Positions 19,058-27,523 of a DNA stretch of 29,998 nucleotides are shown one piece after another. Each line of letters begins with the position of its first letter. The stretch's first letter is position 1. Both the position numbers and the translations under genes were made by a program. The DNA comes from an uncultured Pseudomonadota bacterium (lineage in GTDB: Bacteria; Pseudomonadota; Gammaproteobacteria; Burkholderiales; Burkholderiaceae), in NCBI GenBank assembly GCA_946480245.1, contig CAMLIZ010000047.1, positions 1 to 29,998 on the forward strand. The letters are read 5' to 3'. Under the pieces are notes generated by a model. That model saw only the letters and a list, made by a program, of their open reading frames with translations, had not been told where the DNA came from and did no database searches.

Positions 19058-20104
19058 ATGGCGAAAATTACCTCTGTATGCCGGTACGTGCTGCTGTTGC
19101 TGGTCGGTGCATGTGCCTTCGGCGCGAACGCGGGGCCGAAGGGCAGCAACCGCATCACCGCACGCGAACTGGGATTGGTCATCAACACTGCGGATCCCTA
19201 CTCGGTGGAGGTGGGCGACTACTACATCGCGAAGCGCAAACTCGAGCCGAGCCAGGTATTGCGCGTCGAGCTGCCGGTGCAGCCTGCCTTGGATCCGAAG
19301 GCCTTCGCAGAGCTCGCAGCCCGCATGGAGCAGTATTTCGGCGCCCGCACCCAGGCACTTGCACTGGCGTGGGTGCAGCCCTATGCGGTGCAGTGCAACT
19401 CGATCACCGGCGCGTTGGCACTCGGCTTCGACGCCGCGCTGTGCCGGCATACCTGCGCTCGTTCGCGGCCGTCCCCTTACTTCAATTCGCCGACGCGCCA
19501 ACCTTTCTCCCAGCTGCACCTGCGGCCGGCGATGTTGCTGGCCGCGCCGTCGGCAGCGCAGGGGCGCGCGCTCATCGACCGTGGCGTGGCGGCCGACCGC
19601 TCACTCGGGCTGCGCGGCGCGCCACCGGCCAACGCCTATTTCGTTGCCACTGCAGACGCGGCGCGCAACGTTCGGGAACCACTCTTTCCTCGGTCCGGCA
19701 TGCTTGGCCGCTACGACGTGGACGTGAAGGTCGAGCGCGGGGGCTCCTTGCCGGACCTGAAGCGCGTGCTGATCTACGAGACCGGTCTGGCCAAGGTGGA
19801 GTACCTGCAGACCCTGCAGTGGGTGGATGGGGCGCTTGCTGACCACCTCACCTCGTTTGGCGGCCAACTCGACAAGTCGAACGGGCAGATGTCCGCGCTC
19901 GCGTGGATCGCCTCCGGTGCCACTGCGAGCTACGGCACGGTCAGCGAGCCCTGCAACCACCCACAGAAGTTTCCCCACCCGCAGGTGCTGTTGCAGCAGT
20001 ACCTGCAGGGCAGCAGCGCGATCGAGGCTTACTGGAAGAGCGTGGCCTGGCCGCAGCAGGGCGTGTTCATCGGGGAGCCGCTTGCCGCGCCGTTTGCTCG
20101 CTGA
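19058..20104 (+). CDS. TIGR03790 family protein (exported, function unknown)
   Basis: A 348-residue protein with an export signal (MAKITSVCRYVLLLLVGACAFGANA). Cleavage could be by signal peptidase I after ANA. The stretch LVGAC also resembles a lipobox, so a lipoprotein is possible. The body fits TIGR03790: LGLVINTADPYSVEVGDYYIAKRKL near the start, and GATASYGTVSEPCNHPQKFPHP, AIEAYWKSVAWPQQGVFIGEPLA near the end. No enzymatic motif is recognised. Cysteines cluster in the middle (CNSITGALALGFDAALCRHTC). There is no strong ribosome-binding site. The gene is divergent from iclR and ends 12 bases from the convergent hpnE. Confidence 0.82.
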   Translation: MAKITSVCRYVLLLLVGACAFGANAGPKGSNRITARELGLVINTADPYSVEVGDYYIAKRKLEPSQVLRVELPVQPALDPKAFAELAARMEQYFGARTQALALAWVQPYAVQCNSITGALALGFDAALCRHTCARSRPSPYFNSPTRQPFSQLHLRPAMLLAAPSAAQGRALIDRGVAADRSLGLRGAPPANAYFVATADAARNVREPLFPRSGMLGRYDVDVKVERGGSLPDLKRVLIYETGLAKVEYLQTLQWVDGALADHLTSFGGQLDKSNGQMSALAWIASGATASYGTVSEPCNHPQKFPHPQVLLQQYLQGSSAIEAYWKSVAWPQQGVFIGEPLAAPFAR

Positions 20105-20116
20105 CATGCGCTGCGG

Positions 20117-21397
20117 TCATCCCAGTTGCTGCGCGGCGTGCCGGCCCGACCGAACCGCGCCTTCCAGCGTGGCCGGATAGGGGCCCTGCACATAGTCGCC
20201 GGCAGCCCAGAGCATGGGGGCAATGGCTGACGGAGGCCGCGCCAGGTCGGGCGTACAGGCGAAAGTGGCGCGCTTCTCGGCCAACACCTTCACCACCTCC
20301 GGCTCAGTGGGCCAGGTGCCTGGAGGAAACGCAGCGAGCGCCTGGTCCACGCAGGCCTGCGCGCACGCCGCCATTCCCTTCTCGACCCACTGCGATGCAC
20401 CGCTGATCACGAACGCGAAGCGTCCTGCGCGCAGCCCCGATGCGCCGTGGTCGAAGACGAATTGCGCGGGCGCGGCTGCGCCCTCGCGCAGAGCGGTCAT
20501 CGGCTGCATCAGACGCGCGCCCGGGCAGCGCAGGTACACGGTGACGATGGGCTCGTAGCGCAGCGCCGCTGCTTCCGCGGACCACGATGGTGACAGCGAT
20601 GCCGTCAGGCGCGCTGCCTCGACAGCGCTGCACGCCAGCACGACGGCATCCACATCAAGATCGTTCACGCGCCAGCCGGTGGTCAGCGCGCTCACTGCTT
20701 GTGCCCGTTCGCCCAGGCGAATGCGGGCGCCTCGTGCCGTCAGCCAACCCTCGGCCGCCGCCGGTAGCAACGTCGACAGTGGCGCGCGCGGCAGAAGCAG
20801 GTCGGCGCTGCCCGGCCCGCCGAACAGTCCGTCGCGCAACACGCGCAGGAAGACCGCGGCGCTGGCCTTCGATGCCGGCGTATTGAGCGCCGCAACGCAC
20901 AGCGGCTCGACGAGTTCGCGCTGCACGATCGCCGGCAGCCGCTGCGTCAGCAGCGACACAGTGAGCGATGGCGCGCAGCGGAACCCGCGTGCCAGCCAGG
21001 CACCCGCCTGCGCGAGCAGGGCGGCGCGCGCGCGCCAGGGCCAGTGCTGCAGCCCGAACACGCCCCGTGCGAAGGCCAGCATCGGGTGGCCGGACGGAAG
21101 GCGCAGCCCCTGGCCGTCGGGGTAGGGCAGGGCGAGGGGCTGCCGCAGCAACACCTTGTCCACGTCCACGCCGACCTGTCCCATCAATGCCAGCGTGTCG
21201 CGGTAGGCGCCGATCAGGATGTGCTGGCCGTTGTCCAGCAGGTCTTCGCCATGGCGAAGGCTACGAGCCCGGCCGCCAAGTTGGGCTGCAGTTTCGAACA
21301 GGGTGACGCGATGCCCTTTGCCTGCTGCATGCACCGCGGCCGCGATGCCGGCCCAGCCGCCACCCACCACGGCCACGCGCAATCGTGCCGCGATCAC
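20117..21397 (-). CDS. hpnE: Hydroxysqualene dehydroxylase (FAD-dependent)
   Basis: The last step of the HpnCDE route, reducing hydroxysqualene to squalene. The 426-residue protein has an N-terminal FAD-binding Rossmann motif VAVVGGGWAGIAAAVHAA (residues 8-25), then LGGRARS and a C-terminal WAAGDYVQGPYPATLEGAVRSG, the usual second FAD contact of amine-oxidase-like flavoproteins. The GTG start at 21397 was chosen because it overlaps the hpnD stop as GTGA and begins just before the FAD motif. An ATG at 21430 would add 11 residues and overlap hpnD by 37 bases. It is the last gene of the operon. Phytoene-desaturase relatives share the fold, but the neighbours settle the call. Confidence 0.92.
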   Translation of the reverse strand: MIAARLRVAVVGGGWAGIAAAVHAAGKGHRVTLFETAAQLGGRARSLRHGEDLLDNGQHILIGAYRDTLALMGQVGVDVDKVLLRQPLALPYPDGQGLRLPSGHPMLAFARGVFGLQHWPWRARAALLAQAGAWLARGFRCAPSLTVSLLTQRLPAIVQRELVEPLCVAALNTPASKASAAVFLRVLRDGLFGGPGSADLLLPRAPLSTLLPAAAEGWLTARGARIRLGERAQAVSALTTGWRVNDLDVDAVVLACSAVEAARLTASLSPSWSAEAAALRYEPIVTVYLRCPGARLMQPMTALREGAAAPAQFVFDHGASGLRAGRFAFVISGASQWVEKGMAACAQACVDQALAAFPPGTWPTEPEVVKVLAEKRATFACTPDLARPPSAIAPMLWAAGDYVQGPYPATLEGAVRSGRHAAQQLG

Positions 21398-22242
21398 TGG
21401 CCCTGCCAGTGGGTTCGCATCGCGATCCACAGCTTGCGCAAGGGCGTTAGCGAGATGCGCTGATGCAGGACACGGAAGTTCTCGGCCTCGATCTCGCGCA
21501 GCAGCGTGCGATAGATGTTGGCCATCATCAGCCCAGGCCGTTGGGCCCGGCGTTCGGCGGCGGGGAGCAGCGCCATCGCCTCGTCATAGGTGGCGTGTGC
21601 GCGTTCGGCCTGAAAGCGCATCAAGGCGGTGAAGCGATCGCTGTAGCCCCAGGGCGCGTCACGCTTGAGGATCTCGTGCGCCTTCACGTCGAACTGCTGC
21701 AGCTCCGACACCGGCAGGTAGATGCGCCCGCGCCGTGCGTCGTCACCCACGTCGCGAATGATGTTGGTGAGTTGCATCGCGAGTCCCAACCGGTGCGCAT
21801 ATGCGAGCGTCTGCTCCTGCCTCCGGCCAAAGATGCTCGACGCCACTTCGCCCACGACGCCGGCAACCAGGTGGCAGTAGTGAGCCAGGCCCTGGAAATC
21901 GAGGTAGCGGCTCTGCGACAGGTCGAGCTCGCACCCCTCGATGACCGCGTCCAGATGCTGTTGCTCGATGCCGTAGGCGGCCACGTGAGGCATCAGCGCC
22001 TTCATGGCCGGGTGGGTCGGTTGCCCCGCAAAGGACTGCGCGACTTCCTTGCGCCACCAAGCCAGTTTGGTGGCCGCCACGCTTGGGTCGCGCACCTCAT
22101 CGACGACGTCGTCCACCTCTCTGCAGAACGCATAGAAGGCCGTGATCGCCGCGCGTCGTTCGGACGGCAGGAACAGGAAGGCGTAGTAGAAGGACGAGCC
22201 GCTAGCCGCCGCCTTGTCCTGCACGTATTGCTGTGGTGTCAC
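21394..22242 (-). CDS. hpnD: Presqualene diphosphate synthase
   Basis: Joins two farnesyl diphosphates into presqualene diphosphate, the first step of the HpnCDE pathway. The 282-residue protein belongs to the squalene/phytoene synthase family. The two Asp-rich motifs that hold Mg2+ and diphosphate are REVDDVVDE (Asp44, Asp45, Asp48) and IIRDVGDD (Asp164 and Asp168). YCHLVAGVVGEV and MANIYRTLLREIE are also typical. The start is GTG, overlapping the hpnC stop as GTGA. By sequence alone phytoene synthase would be possible; position between hpnC and hpnE makes HpnD by far the better call. Confidence 0.93.
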   Translation of the reverse strand: MTPQQYVQDKAAASGSSFYYAFLFLPSERRAAITAFYAFCREVDDVVDEVRDPSVAATKLAWWRKEVAQSFAGQPTHPAMKALMPHVAAYGIEQQHLDAVIEGCELDLSQSRYLDFQGLAHYCHLVAGVVGEVASSIFGRRQEQTLAYAHRLGLAMQLTNIIRDVGDDARRGRIYLPVSELQQFDVKAHEILKRDAPWGYSDRFTALMRFQAERAHATYDEAMALLPAAERRAQRPGLMMANIYRTLLREIEAENFRVLHQRISLTPLRKLWIAMRTHWQGQ

Positions 22243-23072
22243 GCTGGCTCCCGCATACGCACGGCGCGAAGCAACAGCGGGACGGCGTCGCGAGCGGTCA
22301 AGGTGGGGCGCTGGCTGAGCGTGGCGTGATCCATGCGGCCGATTTTCTCAAGAATGCGCAGGCCGCCGTGGATCACCAGACGCAGCTCCCACCCGATGCG
22401 CCCTGGCAGTCGATGCGCGAGCGGGGCGCCGGAGTGCATCAGCTCGCTGCTCCACTCACACAGTTCGGCGATCAGCGCGCGCGTGCAGGCCGTGTCGCGC
22501 AGTGGCGTGAGGTCGGCGCGTGTCAGGCCATGCCGGTAAAGGTCGTCCAGCGGCAAGTAGCAGCGTCCACGGGACAGGTCGAGGCCGGTGTCCTGCCAGA
22601 AGTTGATCAGTTGCAAGGCGGTGCAGATGGCGTCGGATTCGTGCATCGCTTGGGGGTCGTCCACCTGGTACAGCTGCAGCAGCAACCTGCCCACGGGATT
22701 GGCAGAGCGACGGCAGTAGTCCAGCAGCGCGGCGCGATCGGCGTAGGGCGGGTTGCGCACGTCCTGCTCGAAGGCGTCGAGCAGCGCGTGTAGCAAGCCC
22801 GGCGACAAGCGATGCAGTTGCAGCGTCACCCGCAATGGCCCGAACACTTGCGGCCAGCTGCAGTCTTGGTCGGATCGCCCCTCGAGGGCCGCCTGCAGGC
22901 TGGCGCGGTAGCGAGCCAGCAGCGCCAAGCGGTGCTCAGGGCTCACGTCGCCCTCGTCGGCAAGGTCATCGGCCGTGCGCGCAAAACCATAGAGCGCGCG
23001 CACCGCCGGCCGAAAGGCCCGCGGGCACAGCCAGGAGGCGACAGGAAAGTTCTCGTAGTGGTCGACGCTCAC
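22239..23072 (-). CDS. hpnC: Hydroxysqualene synthase
   Basis: Converts presqualene diphosphate to hydroxysqualene. The 277-residue protein has the HpnC N-terminus VDHYENFPVASWLCP. Its first Asp-rich motif is TADDLADE (Asp35, Asp36, Asp39) and its second is FWQDTGLDLSRGR (Asp161, Asp165). The GTG start at 23072 places VSVDHYENFP at the N-terminus as in relatives. The frame is open to a TTG at 23123, but that extension would run into the promoter of the divergent RND operon. No ribosome-binding site is visible. It heads the three-gene squalene operon. No squalene-hopene cyclase is in the window. Confidence 0.91.
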   Translation of the reverse strand: MSVDHYENFPVASWLCPRAFRPAVRALYGFARTADDLADEGDVSPEHRLALLARYRASLQAALEGRSDQDCSWPQVFGPLRVTLQLHRLSPGLLHALLDAFEQDVRNPPYADRAALLDYCRRSANPVGRLLLQLYQVDDPQAMHESDAICTALQLINFWQDTGLDLSRGRCYLPLDDLYRHGLTRADLTPLRDTACTRALIAELCEWSSELMHSGAPLAHRLPGRIGWELRLVIHGGLRILEKIGRMDHATLSQRPTLTARDAVPLLLRAVRMREPA

Positions 23073-23101
23073 AGCGGCCGGATTGTGGCGGAGCACGGAA
23101 A

Positions 23102-23130
23102 TTGACAGCGCGGCGCTAGCCAAATATATT
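23102..23130 (+). promoter_or_regulatory. Near-consensus sigma-70 promoter of the RND efflux operon
   Basis: TTGACA (23102-23107) is a perfect -35, the spacer is exactly 17 bases, and TATATT (23125-23130) matches the -10 at five of six positions. Transcription would start near 23137, inside the palindrome that follows. Such a strong promoter needs a repressor if the pump is not to be constitutive. Confidence 0.85.
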
Positions 23131-23154
23131 ACTGACCAGTCAGTCAGTTACTGA
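23131..23154. promoter_or_regulatory. Palindromic operator over the RND transcription start
   Basis: ACTGAC-CA-GTCAGT (23131-23144) is a perfect inverted repeat, and TCAGT-T-ACTGA (23144-23154) is a second one sharing its end base. Both start directly after the -10 and cover the predicted transcription start. Size and symmetry suit a TetR/AcrR-type repressor, which commonly controls RND pumps. No such gene is in the window. Confidence 0.7.
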
Positions 23155-23180
23155 GCTGCTTCACTCCAAGGACTGCTTCC

Positions 23181-24290
23181 ATGCGCTTGCCACCTCTCGC
23201 CGCTGTCGTGCTTGCCTTGCTCGCGGCCTGTTCCAAAACCCCGCCGCCGGCGGAGCCGGTGCGCGCTGTGCGCACGATGACGGTGTCCACGGAAAGTGCG
23301 GGGGGCGTTCACGAGTTCGCGGCCGACGTGCGAGCTCGTACCGAGTCGCGGTTGTCGTTCCGCGTGGGTGGCAAGCTGACCCGGCGATTGGTCGATCTGG
23401 GCCAGACGGTCAAGGCCGGCCAGCCGCTCGCCCAACTCGATCCGCAGGACCTGCGCCTTGGCGAGGTGGCGGCGGGTGCAGCGTTGAACGCGGCGCAGGC
23501 CAATTTCGACCAGACGGCAGCCGACTTCAAGCGCTTCAAGGATCTGCGCGACCAGGGCTTCATCAGCGCTGCCGAGCTCGAACGTCGCCAGACCGCGTTG
23601 ACCGCAGCGAAGGCACAGCTGGACCAGGCGCGGGCGCAAGCCGGGGTGCAAATGCACCAGGCTGCCTACGCCACGCTGCTGGCGGACGCCTCCGGCGTGA
23701 TCACTGGCGTCGATGCAGAGCCCGGCGCGGTGGTGGGCGCGGGAACGCCGGTGCTGCGGCTCGCCCACGACGGGCCGCGCGATGTCGTGTTCGCCGTGCC
23801 GGAGGACCAAGTGGCCGCGGTTCGTGCAGTGGCCGATTCGAAGGGCAGCCTCACTGTGAAGCTGTGGGGCGAAGGCTCGGCGTCCCTCCCGGCAACGGTG
23901 CGTGAAGTTGCAGCCGCCGCCGACCCGACGACGCGCACTTTCTTGGTCAAGGCCGACATCGGCCGGGCGCCGGTGAGGTTGGGTCAGACGGCTACCGTGC
24001 AAATGGAGCTGCCGAAGACCGTGGGCGTGATCAAGCTCCCGCTTACCGCCGTGCTGGAGCAGCAAGGCAAGACCTCGGTGTGGCTGGTCGACAAAGCCAC
24101 GATGACAGTGAAGGCGCAGCCCATCCGGGTCGCCGGCGCCGAAGGCAACGGCGTGCTGGTCAGTGGTGGCTTGAGCGCCGGCCAGACTGCTGTCACTGCG
24201 GGGGTGCATGTGCTGACGCCGGGCCAGAAGGTCAAGTTCTACGTCGAGCCCAAGAGCGACAACGCGCTCGCATCCAACAACGCCCGCTGA
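23181..24290 (+). CDS. RND efflux periplasmic adaptor subunit (membrane fusion protein, lipoprotein)
   Basis: Links an inner-membrane RND pump to an outer-membrane channel. The 369-residue protein has a lipoprotein signal with lipobox LLAAC, giving lipidated Cys17. Then come a biotinyl-lipoyl half (FRVGGKLTRRLVDLGQTVKAGQPLAQLD, about 57-85), an alpha-helical hairpin rich in Ala and Gln (about 92-155), the second lipoyl half (DASGVITGVDAEPGAVVGAGTPV) and a beta-barrel domain. The hairpin is short, as in HlyD/AcrA-family adaptors. AAGGA precedes the ATG. It is the first gene of a two-gene operon under a strong promoter. The substrate cannot be inferred. Confidence 0.93.
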   Translation: MRLPPLAAVVLALLAACSKTPPPAEPVRAVRTMTVSTESAGGVHEFAADVRARTESRLSFRVGGKLTRRLVDLGQTVKAGQPLAQLDPQDLRLGEVAAGAALNAAQANFDQTAADFKRFKDLRDQGFISAAELERRQTALTAAKAQLDQARAQAGVQMHQAAYATLLADASGVITGVDAEPGAVVGAGTPVLRLAHDGPRDVVFAVPEDQVAAVRAVADSKGSLTVKLWGEGSASLPATVREVAAAADPTTRTFLVKADIGRAPVRLGQTATVQMELPKTVGVIKLPLTAVLEQQGKTSVWLVDKATMTVKAQPIRVAGAEGNGVLVSGGLSAGQTAVTAGVHVLTPGQKVKFYVEPKSDNALASNNAR

Positions 24291-24305
24291 AGAAAGGCTG
24301 TGACG

Positions 24306-27300
24306 ATGGACACCCAGCCCACCGCGGCCGGCGGGAAACCCGAATCGCGCTTCAACATCTCGCGTTGGGCGCTGGAGCACCAGCCGCTGACGCGCTACCT
24401 GATCATCGTGCTGATGGTGCTCGGCATCGCTGCGTACTTCCAGCTCGGGCAGGACGAGGATCCGCCATTCACGTTCCGGGCGATGGTCGTCCAGGCCTAC
24501 TGGCCGGGCGCCACCGCGCAGCAGATGGCGGAGCAGGTGACGGACAAGATCGAGAAGACGCTGCAGGAAGTGCCGTACGCGGACAAGATCCGCAGCTACA
24601 CCAAGCCGGGCGAGTCGCTCACGATCTTCCAGATCCGCGACAGCTCCCCTCCCAAGGAGGTGCACGACGTCTGGTACCAGGTGCGCAAGAAGGTGGGAGA
24701 CATGCGGGCCACCTTGCCCCAGGGCGTGATCGGCCCGATCTTCAATGACGAATTCGGCGACGTGTACGGCTCGATCTATGCGATGTCGGCCGATGGATTC
24801 ACGCCGGAAGAACTGCGGGTTCAGGCCGAGAACGTGCGCCAGCAGTTGCTGAAGGTGCCCGACGTGGCCAAGGTGCAGCTGTTCGGCGCGCAGCCTGAGA
24901 AAATCTTCGTCGAGATCTCGCAGAAGCGGCTGGCTCAGCTGGGCATCGACCTGAACCAGGTGATTGGCCAGCTCAGTGCGCAGAACGCTGTGGAGGGCGC
25001 CGGCGTGCTGGACGCGGGCACCGACAACCTGCAGGTGCGCATCGGAGGCCAGTTCAACTCGGTGGAGGAACTGGAGCGGTTCCCGATCCGAGCGATCAAC
25101 ACGACCACCGGCGTGGCCAGTTCACTGCGCCTCGGGGACATTGCGACGATCCACCGCGGCTACGTGGATCCACCGTCGGTGATCGTGCGCCACCAGGGCA
25201 AGCAGGTGATCGCACTCGGCATTTCGATGGCCAAGGGCGGCGACATCATCCGGCTTGGCCACGCGCTGAAGGCCGCCACCGATCGGATCGAGCAGGACCT
25301 GCCGCTGGGCATTCAACTGGAACAGGTGCAGGACCAGCCAGCCGCCGTATCGCGCTCGGTGGGGGAGTTCGTGCATGTGCTGATCGAGGCGGTGGTGGTT
25401 GTGCTCGCGGTGAGCTTCCTCAGCCTCGGCCTGCACACCCGGCCGCTGCGCGTGGACATCTGGCCGGGCCTGGTGGTCGGCATCACCATCCCGCTGGTGC
25501 TGGCGATCACCTTCGTCACCATGTTCTATTGGGGCGTGGGCCTGCACAAGATCTCGCTCGGCAGCCTGATCATCGCGCTTGGCCTGCTCGTGGACGACGC
25601 GATCATCTCTGTGGAGATGATGGTGCGCAAGCTCGAAGAGGGCTACGACAAGATGCGCGCAGCCACCTTCGCGTACGACGTCACCGCCATGCCCATGCTC
25701 ACCGGCACGTTGATCACGGCGACAGGCTTCCTGCCGATCGGCATGGCGAAGTCCACCGTCGGTGAGTACACGTTCGCGATCTTCGCGGTCACCACGGCCG
25801 CGCTGCTGATCTCGTGGTTCGTCTCCGTCTACTTCGTGCCATACCTTGGCGCCAAGCTGTTGCACACGCGCAGCAAGGTGGAAGGCGGCGAGGCGCACGA
25901 GTTGTTCGACACCCCGTTCTATTCCCGCTTCCGCCGTGCGGTGGACTGGTGCGTGGAGCATCGCTGGCTCACCATCGGTCTGACGATCGCCACCTTCGTG
26001 CTGGGCTTGGCGGGCATGGGCAAGGTGCAGCAGCAGTTCTTCCCCGATTCCAGTCGCCCCGAGATCCTGGTCGATCTGTGGCTGCCCGAAGGCTCGACCA
26101 TCCAGCAGAGCGAGGCGGTGGCCAAGCACTTCGAGGCCCGCATGCGCAAGGAGGCTGGCGTGGAAGCGGTGACGATGTGGGTGGGCAGCGGCGTGCCGCG
26201 CTTCTACCTGCCGTTGGACCAGATCTTCCCGCAGACCAACGTGACGCAGGCCATCGTGCTGCCCGAGGATCTGAAGCAGCGCGAGTCGCTGCGCGCCCGG
26301 CTGCCCGCCATCCTGGCCGAGGAGTTCCCGGAGGTGCGTGGTCGCGTCAAGCTGCTGCCCAACGGGCCGCCGGTGCCGTACCCGGTGCAGTTCCGCGTGG
26401 TGGGCGACGACGCCAGGCTGGTGCGCCAGTGGGCCGATCAGGCCAAGGAGATCCTGCGCGCCAACCCGAACATGCGTGGCGTGAACGACAACTGGAACGA
26501 GTCGATCAAGGTGCTGCGCCTACAGATCGACCAGGACAAGGCCAGGGCGCTGGGCGTCACCAGCCAGTCCATCGCCCAGGCGTCGCGCACGCTGCTGTCG
26601 GGCGTGACCGTGGGCCAGTATCGGGAGGGCGACAAGCTGGTCGACATCGTGTTGCGCCAGCCTGCGGACGAGCGCAACGCGATCACCGACATTGGCAACG
26701 CGTACCTTCCCACTGCCAGCGGCCACGCGATCCCGCTGACGCAGATCGCGAAGATCGGCTTTATCTGGGAGCCGGGCGTGATGTGGCGTGAAGGCCGGCA
26801 GTTTGCGGTGACTGTGCAGGGCGACGTCGTGGAGGGGCTGCAGGGGCCGACCGTCACGATGCAGGTGTGGCCGAAGCTCAAGGAACTGCAGGCCAAGATG
26901 CCGGCCGGCTATCACATCGACGTTGCCGGGGCGGTAGAAGAAAGCAGCAAGGGCCAGGGCTCGATCGCACTCGGCCTGCCGCTGGCGTTCTTCATCATGT
27001 TCACGCTGTTGATGCTCCAACTGCACAGCTTCAGTCGATCCGTGCTGGCCTTCCTCACCGGCTTCATGGGCATTGCCGGTGTGGCCGGTGCACTGCTGGT
27101 CCTGAACCGTCCGTTCGGTTTCGTCGCACTGCTGGGCGTGATCGCGCTGTTCGGCATGATCATCCGCAACTCCGTGATCCTGATCGACCAGATCGAGCAG
27201 GACCGGGCGCGCGGACTGCCGACGTGGAACGCGATCGTCGAATCGGCGGTGCGCCGCTTCCGCCCCATCGTGCTGACGGCGGCAGCAGCGGTGCTGGCGA

Positions 27301-27500
27301 TGATCCCGCTGTCGCGCAGCGTGTTCTGGGGGCCGATGGCGGTGGCGATCATGGGTGGGCTGCTCGTCGCTACTGCGCTGACGCTGCTGGCGCTGCCGGC
27401 GATGTATGCGGCCTGGTTCCGCGTTCGCCGCCCATCGGAACAGGACACGCGGCCCCCCGAGTCGCCCGGGATTCTCGAAACCTCGCCAGCGGCAGGCTAA
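24306..27500 (+). CDS. RND efflux pump, inner-membrane permease (AcrB-like family)
   Basis: A proton-driven trimeric exporter, 1064 residues, the usual size. The first transmembrane helix follows the short N-terminus (RYLIIVLMVLGIAAYF). Two large periplasmic loops separate helix groups. Helix 4 carries the proton-relay pair Asp430-Asp431 in GLLVDDAIISVEMM. Helix 10 reads GMIIRNSVILIDQIEQ, with Arg954 where AcrB has Lys940. The ATG at 24306 is eight bases after AGAAAGG; a GTG at 24300 is too close to that site. It follows the adaptor gene by 15 bases. No outer-membrane factor is encoded after it, so it must use a TolC-like channel from elsewhere. It is not of the CusA metal type by overall sequence, but the substrate is unknown. 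Confidence 0.94.
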   Translation: MDTQPTAAGGKPESRFNISRWALEHQPLTRYLIIVLMVLGIAAYFQLGQDEDPPFTFRAMVVQAYWPGATAQQMAEQVTDKIEKTLQEVPYADKIRSYTKPGESLTIFQIRDSSPPKEVHDVWYQVRKKVGDMRATLPQGVIGPIFNDEFGDVYGSIYAMSADGFTPEELRVQAENVRQQLLKVPDVAKVQLFGAQPEKIFVEISQKRLAQLGIDLNQVIGQLSAQNAVEGAGVLDAGTDNLQVRIGGQFNSVEELERFPIRAINTTTGVASSLRLGDIATIHRGYVDPPSVIVRHQGKQVIALGISMAKGGDIIRLGHALKAATDRIEQDLPLGIQLEQVQDQPAAVSRSVGEFVHVLIEAVVVVLAVSFLSLGLHTRPLRVDIWPGLVVGITIPLVLAITFVTMFYWGVGLHKISLGSLIIALGLLVDDAIISVEMMVRKLEEGYDKMRAATFAYDVTAMPMLTGTLITATGFLPIGMAKSTVGEYTFAIFAVTTAALLISWFVSVYFVPYLGAKLLHTRSKVEGGEAHELFDTPFYSRFRRAVDWCVEHRWLTIGLTIATFVLGLAGMGKVQQQFFPDSSRPEILVDLWLPEGSTIQQSEAVAKHFEARMRKEAGVEAVTMWVGSGVPRFYLPLDQIFPQTNVTQAIVLPEDLKQRESLRARLPAILAEEFPEVRGRVKLLPNGPPVPYPVQFRVVGDDARLVRQWADQAKEILRANPNMRGVNDNWNESIKVLRLQIDQDKARALGVTSQSIAQASRTLLSGVTVGQYREGDKLVDIVLRQPADERNAITDIGNAYLPTASGHAIPLTQIAKIGFIWEPGVMWREGRQFAVTVQGDVVEGLQGPTVTMQVWPKLKELQAKMPAGYHIDVAGAVEESSKGQGSIALGLPLAFFIMFTLLMLQLHSFSRSVLAFLTGFMGIAGVAGALLVLNRPFGFVALLGVIALFGMIIRNSVILIDQIEQDRARGLPTWNAIVESAVRRFRPIVLTAAAAVLAMIPLSRSVFWGPMAVAIMGGLLVATALTLLALPAMYAAWFRVRRPSEQDTRPPESPGILETSPAAG

Positions 27501-27523
27501 ACTTACGGGTTTGCCGAATCCCG

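Noticed and set aside
19058..19132. Firm call of a lipoprotein for the TIGR03790 product from LVGAC
   Set aside because: The lipobox is poor and the later ANA site is an equally good signal peptidase I site, so only export is claimed.
27475..27503. A promoter TCGAAA-17-TAAACT for the tRNA-Leu
   Set aside because: Its transcript would run straight into the strong hairpin at 27524-27550 before reaching the tRNA, and the -10 includes the stop codon of the RND gene.
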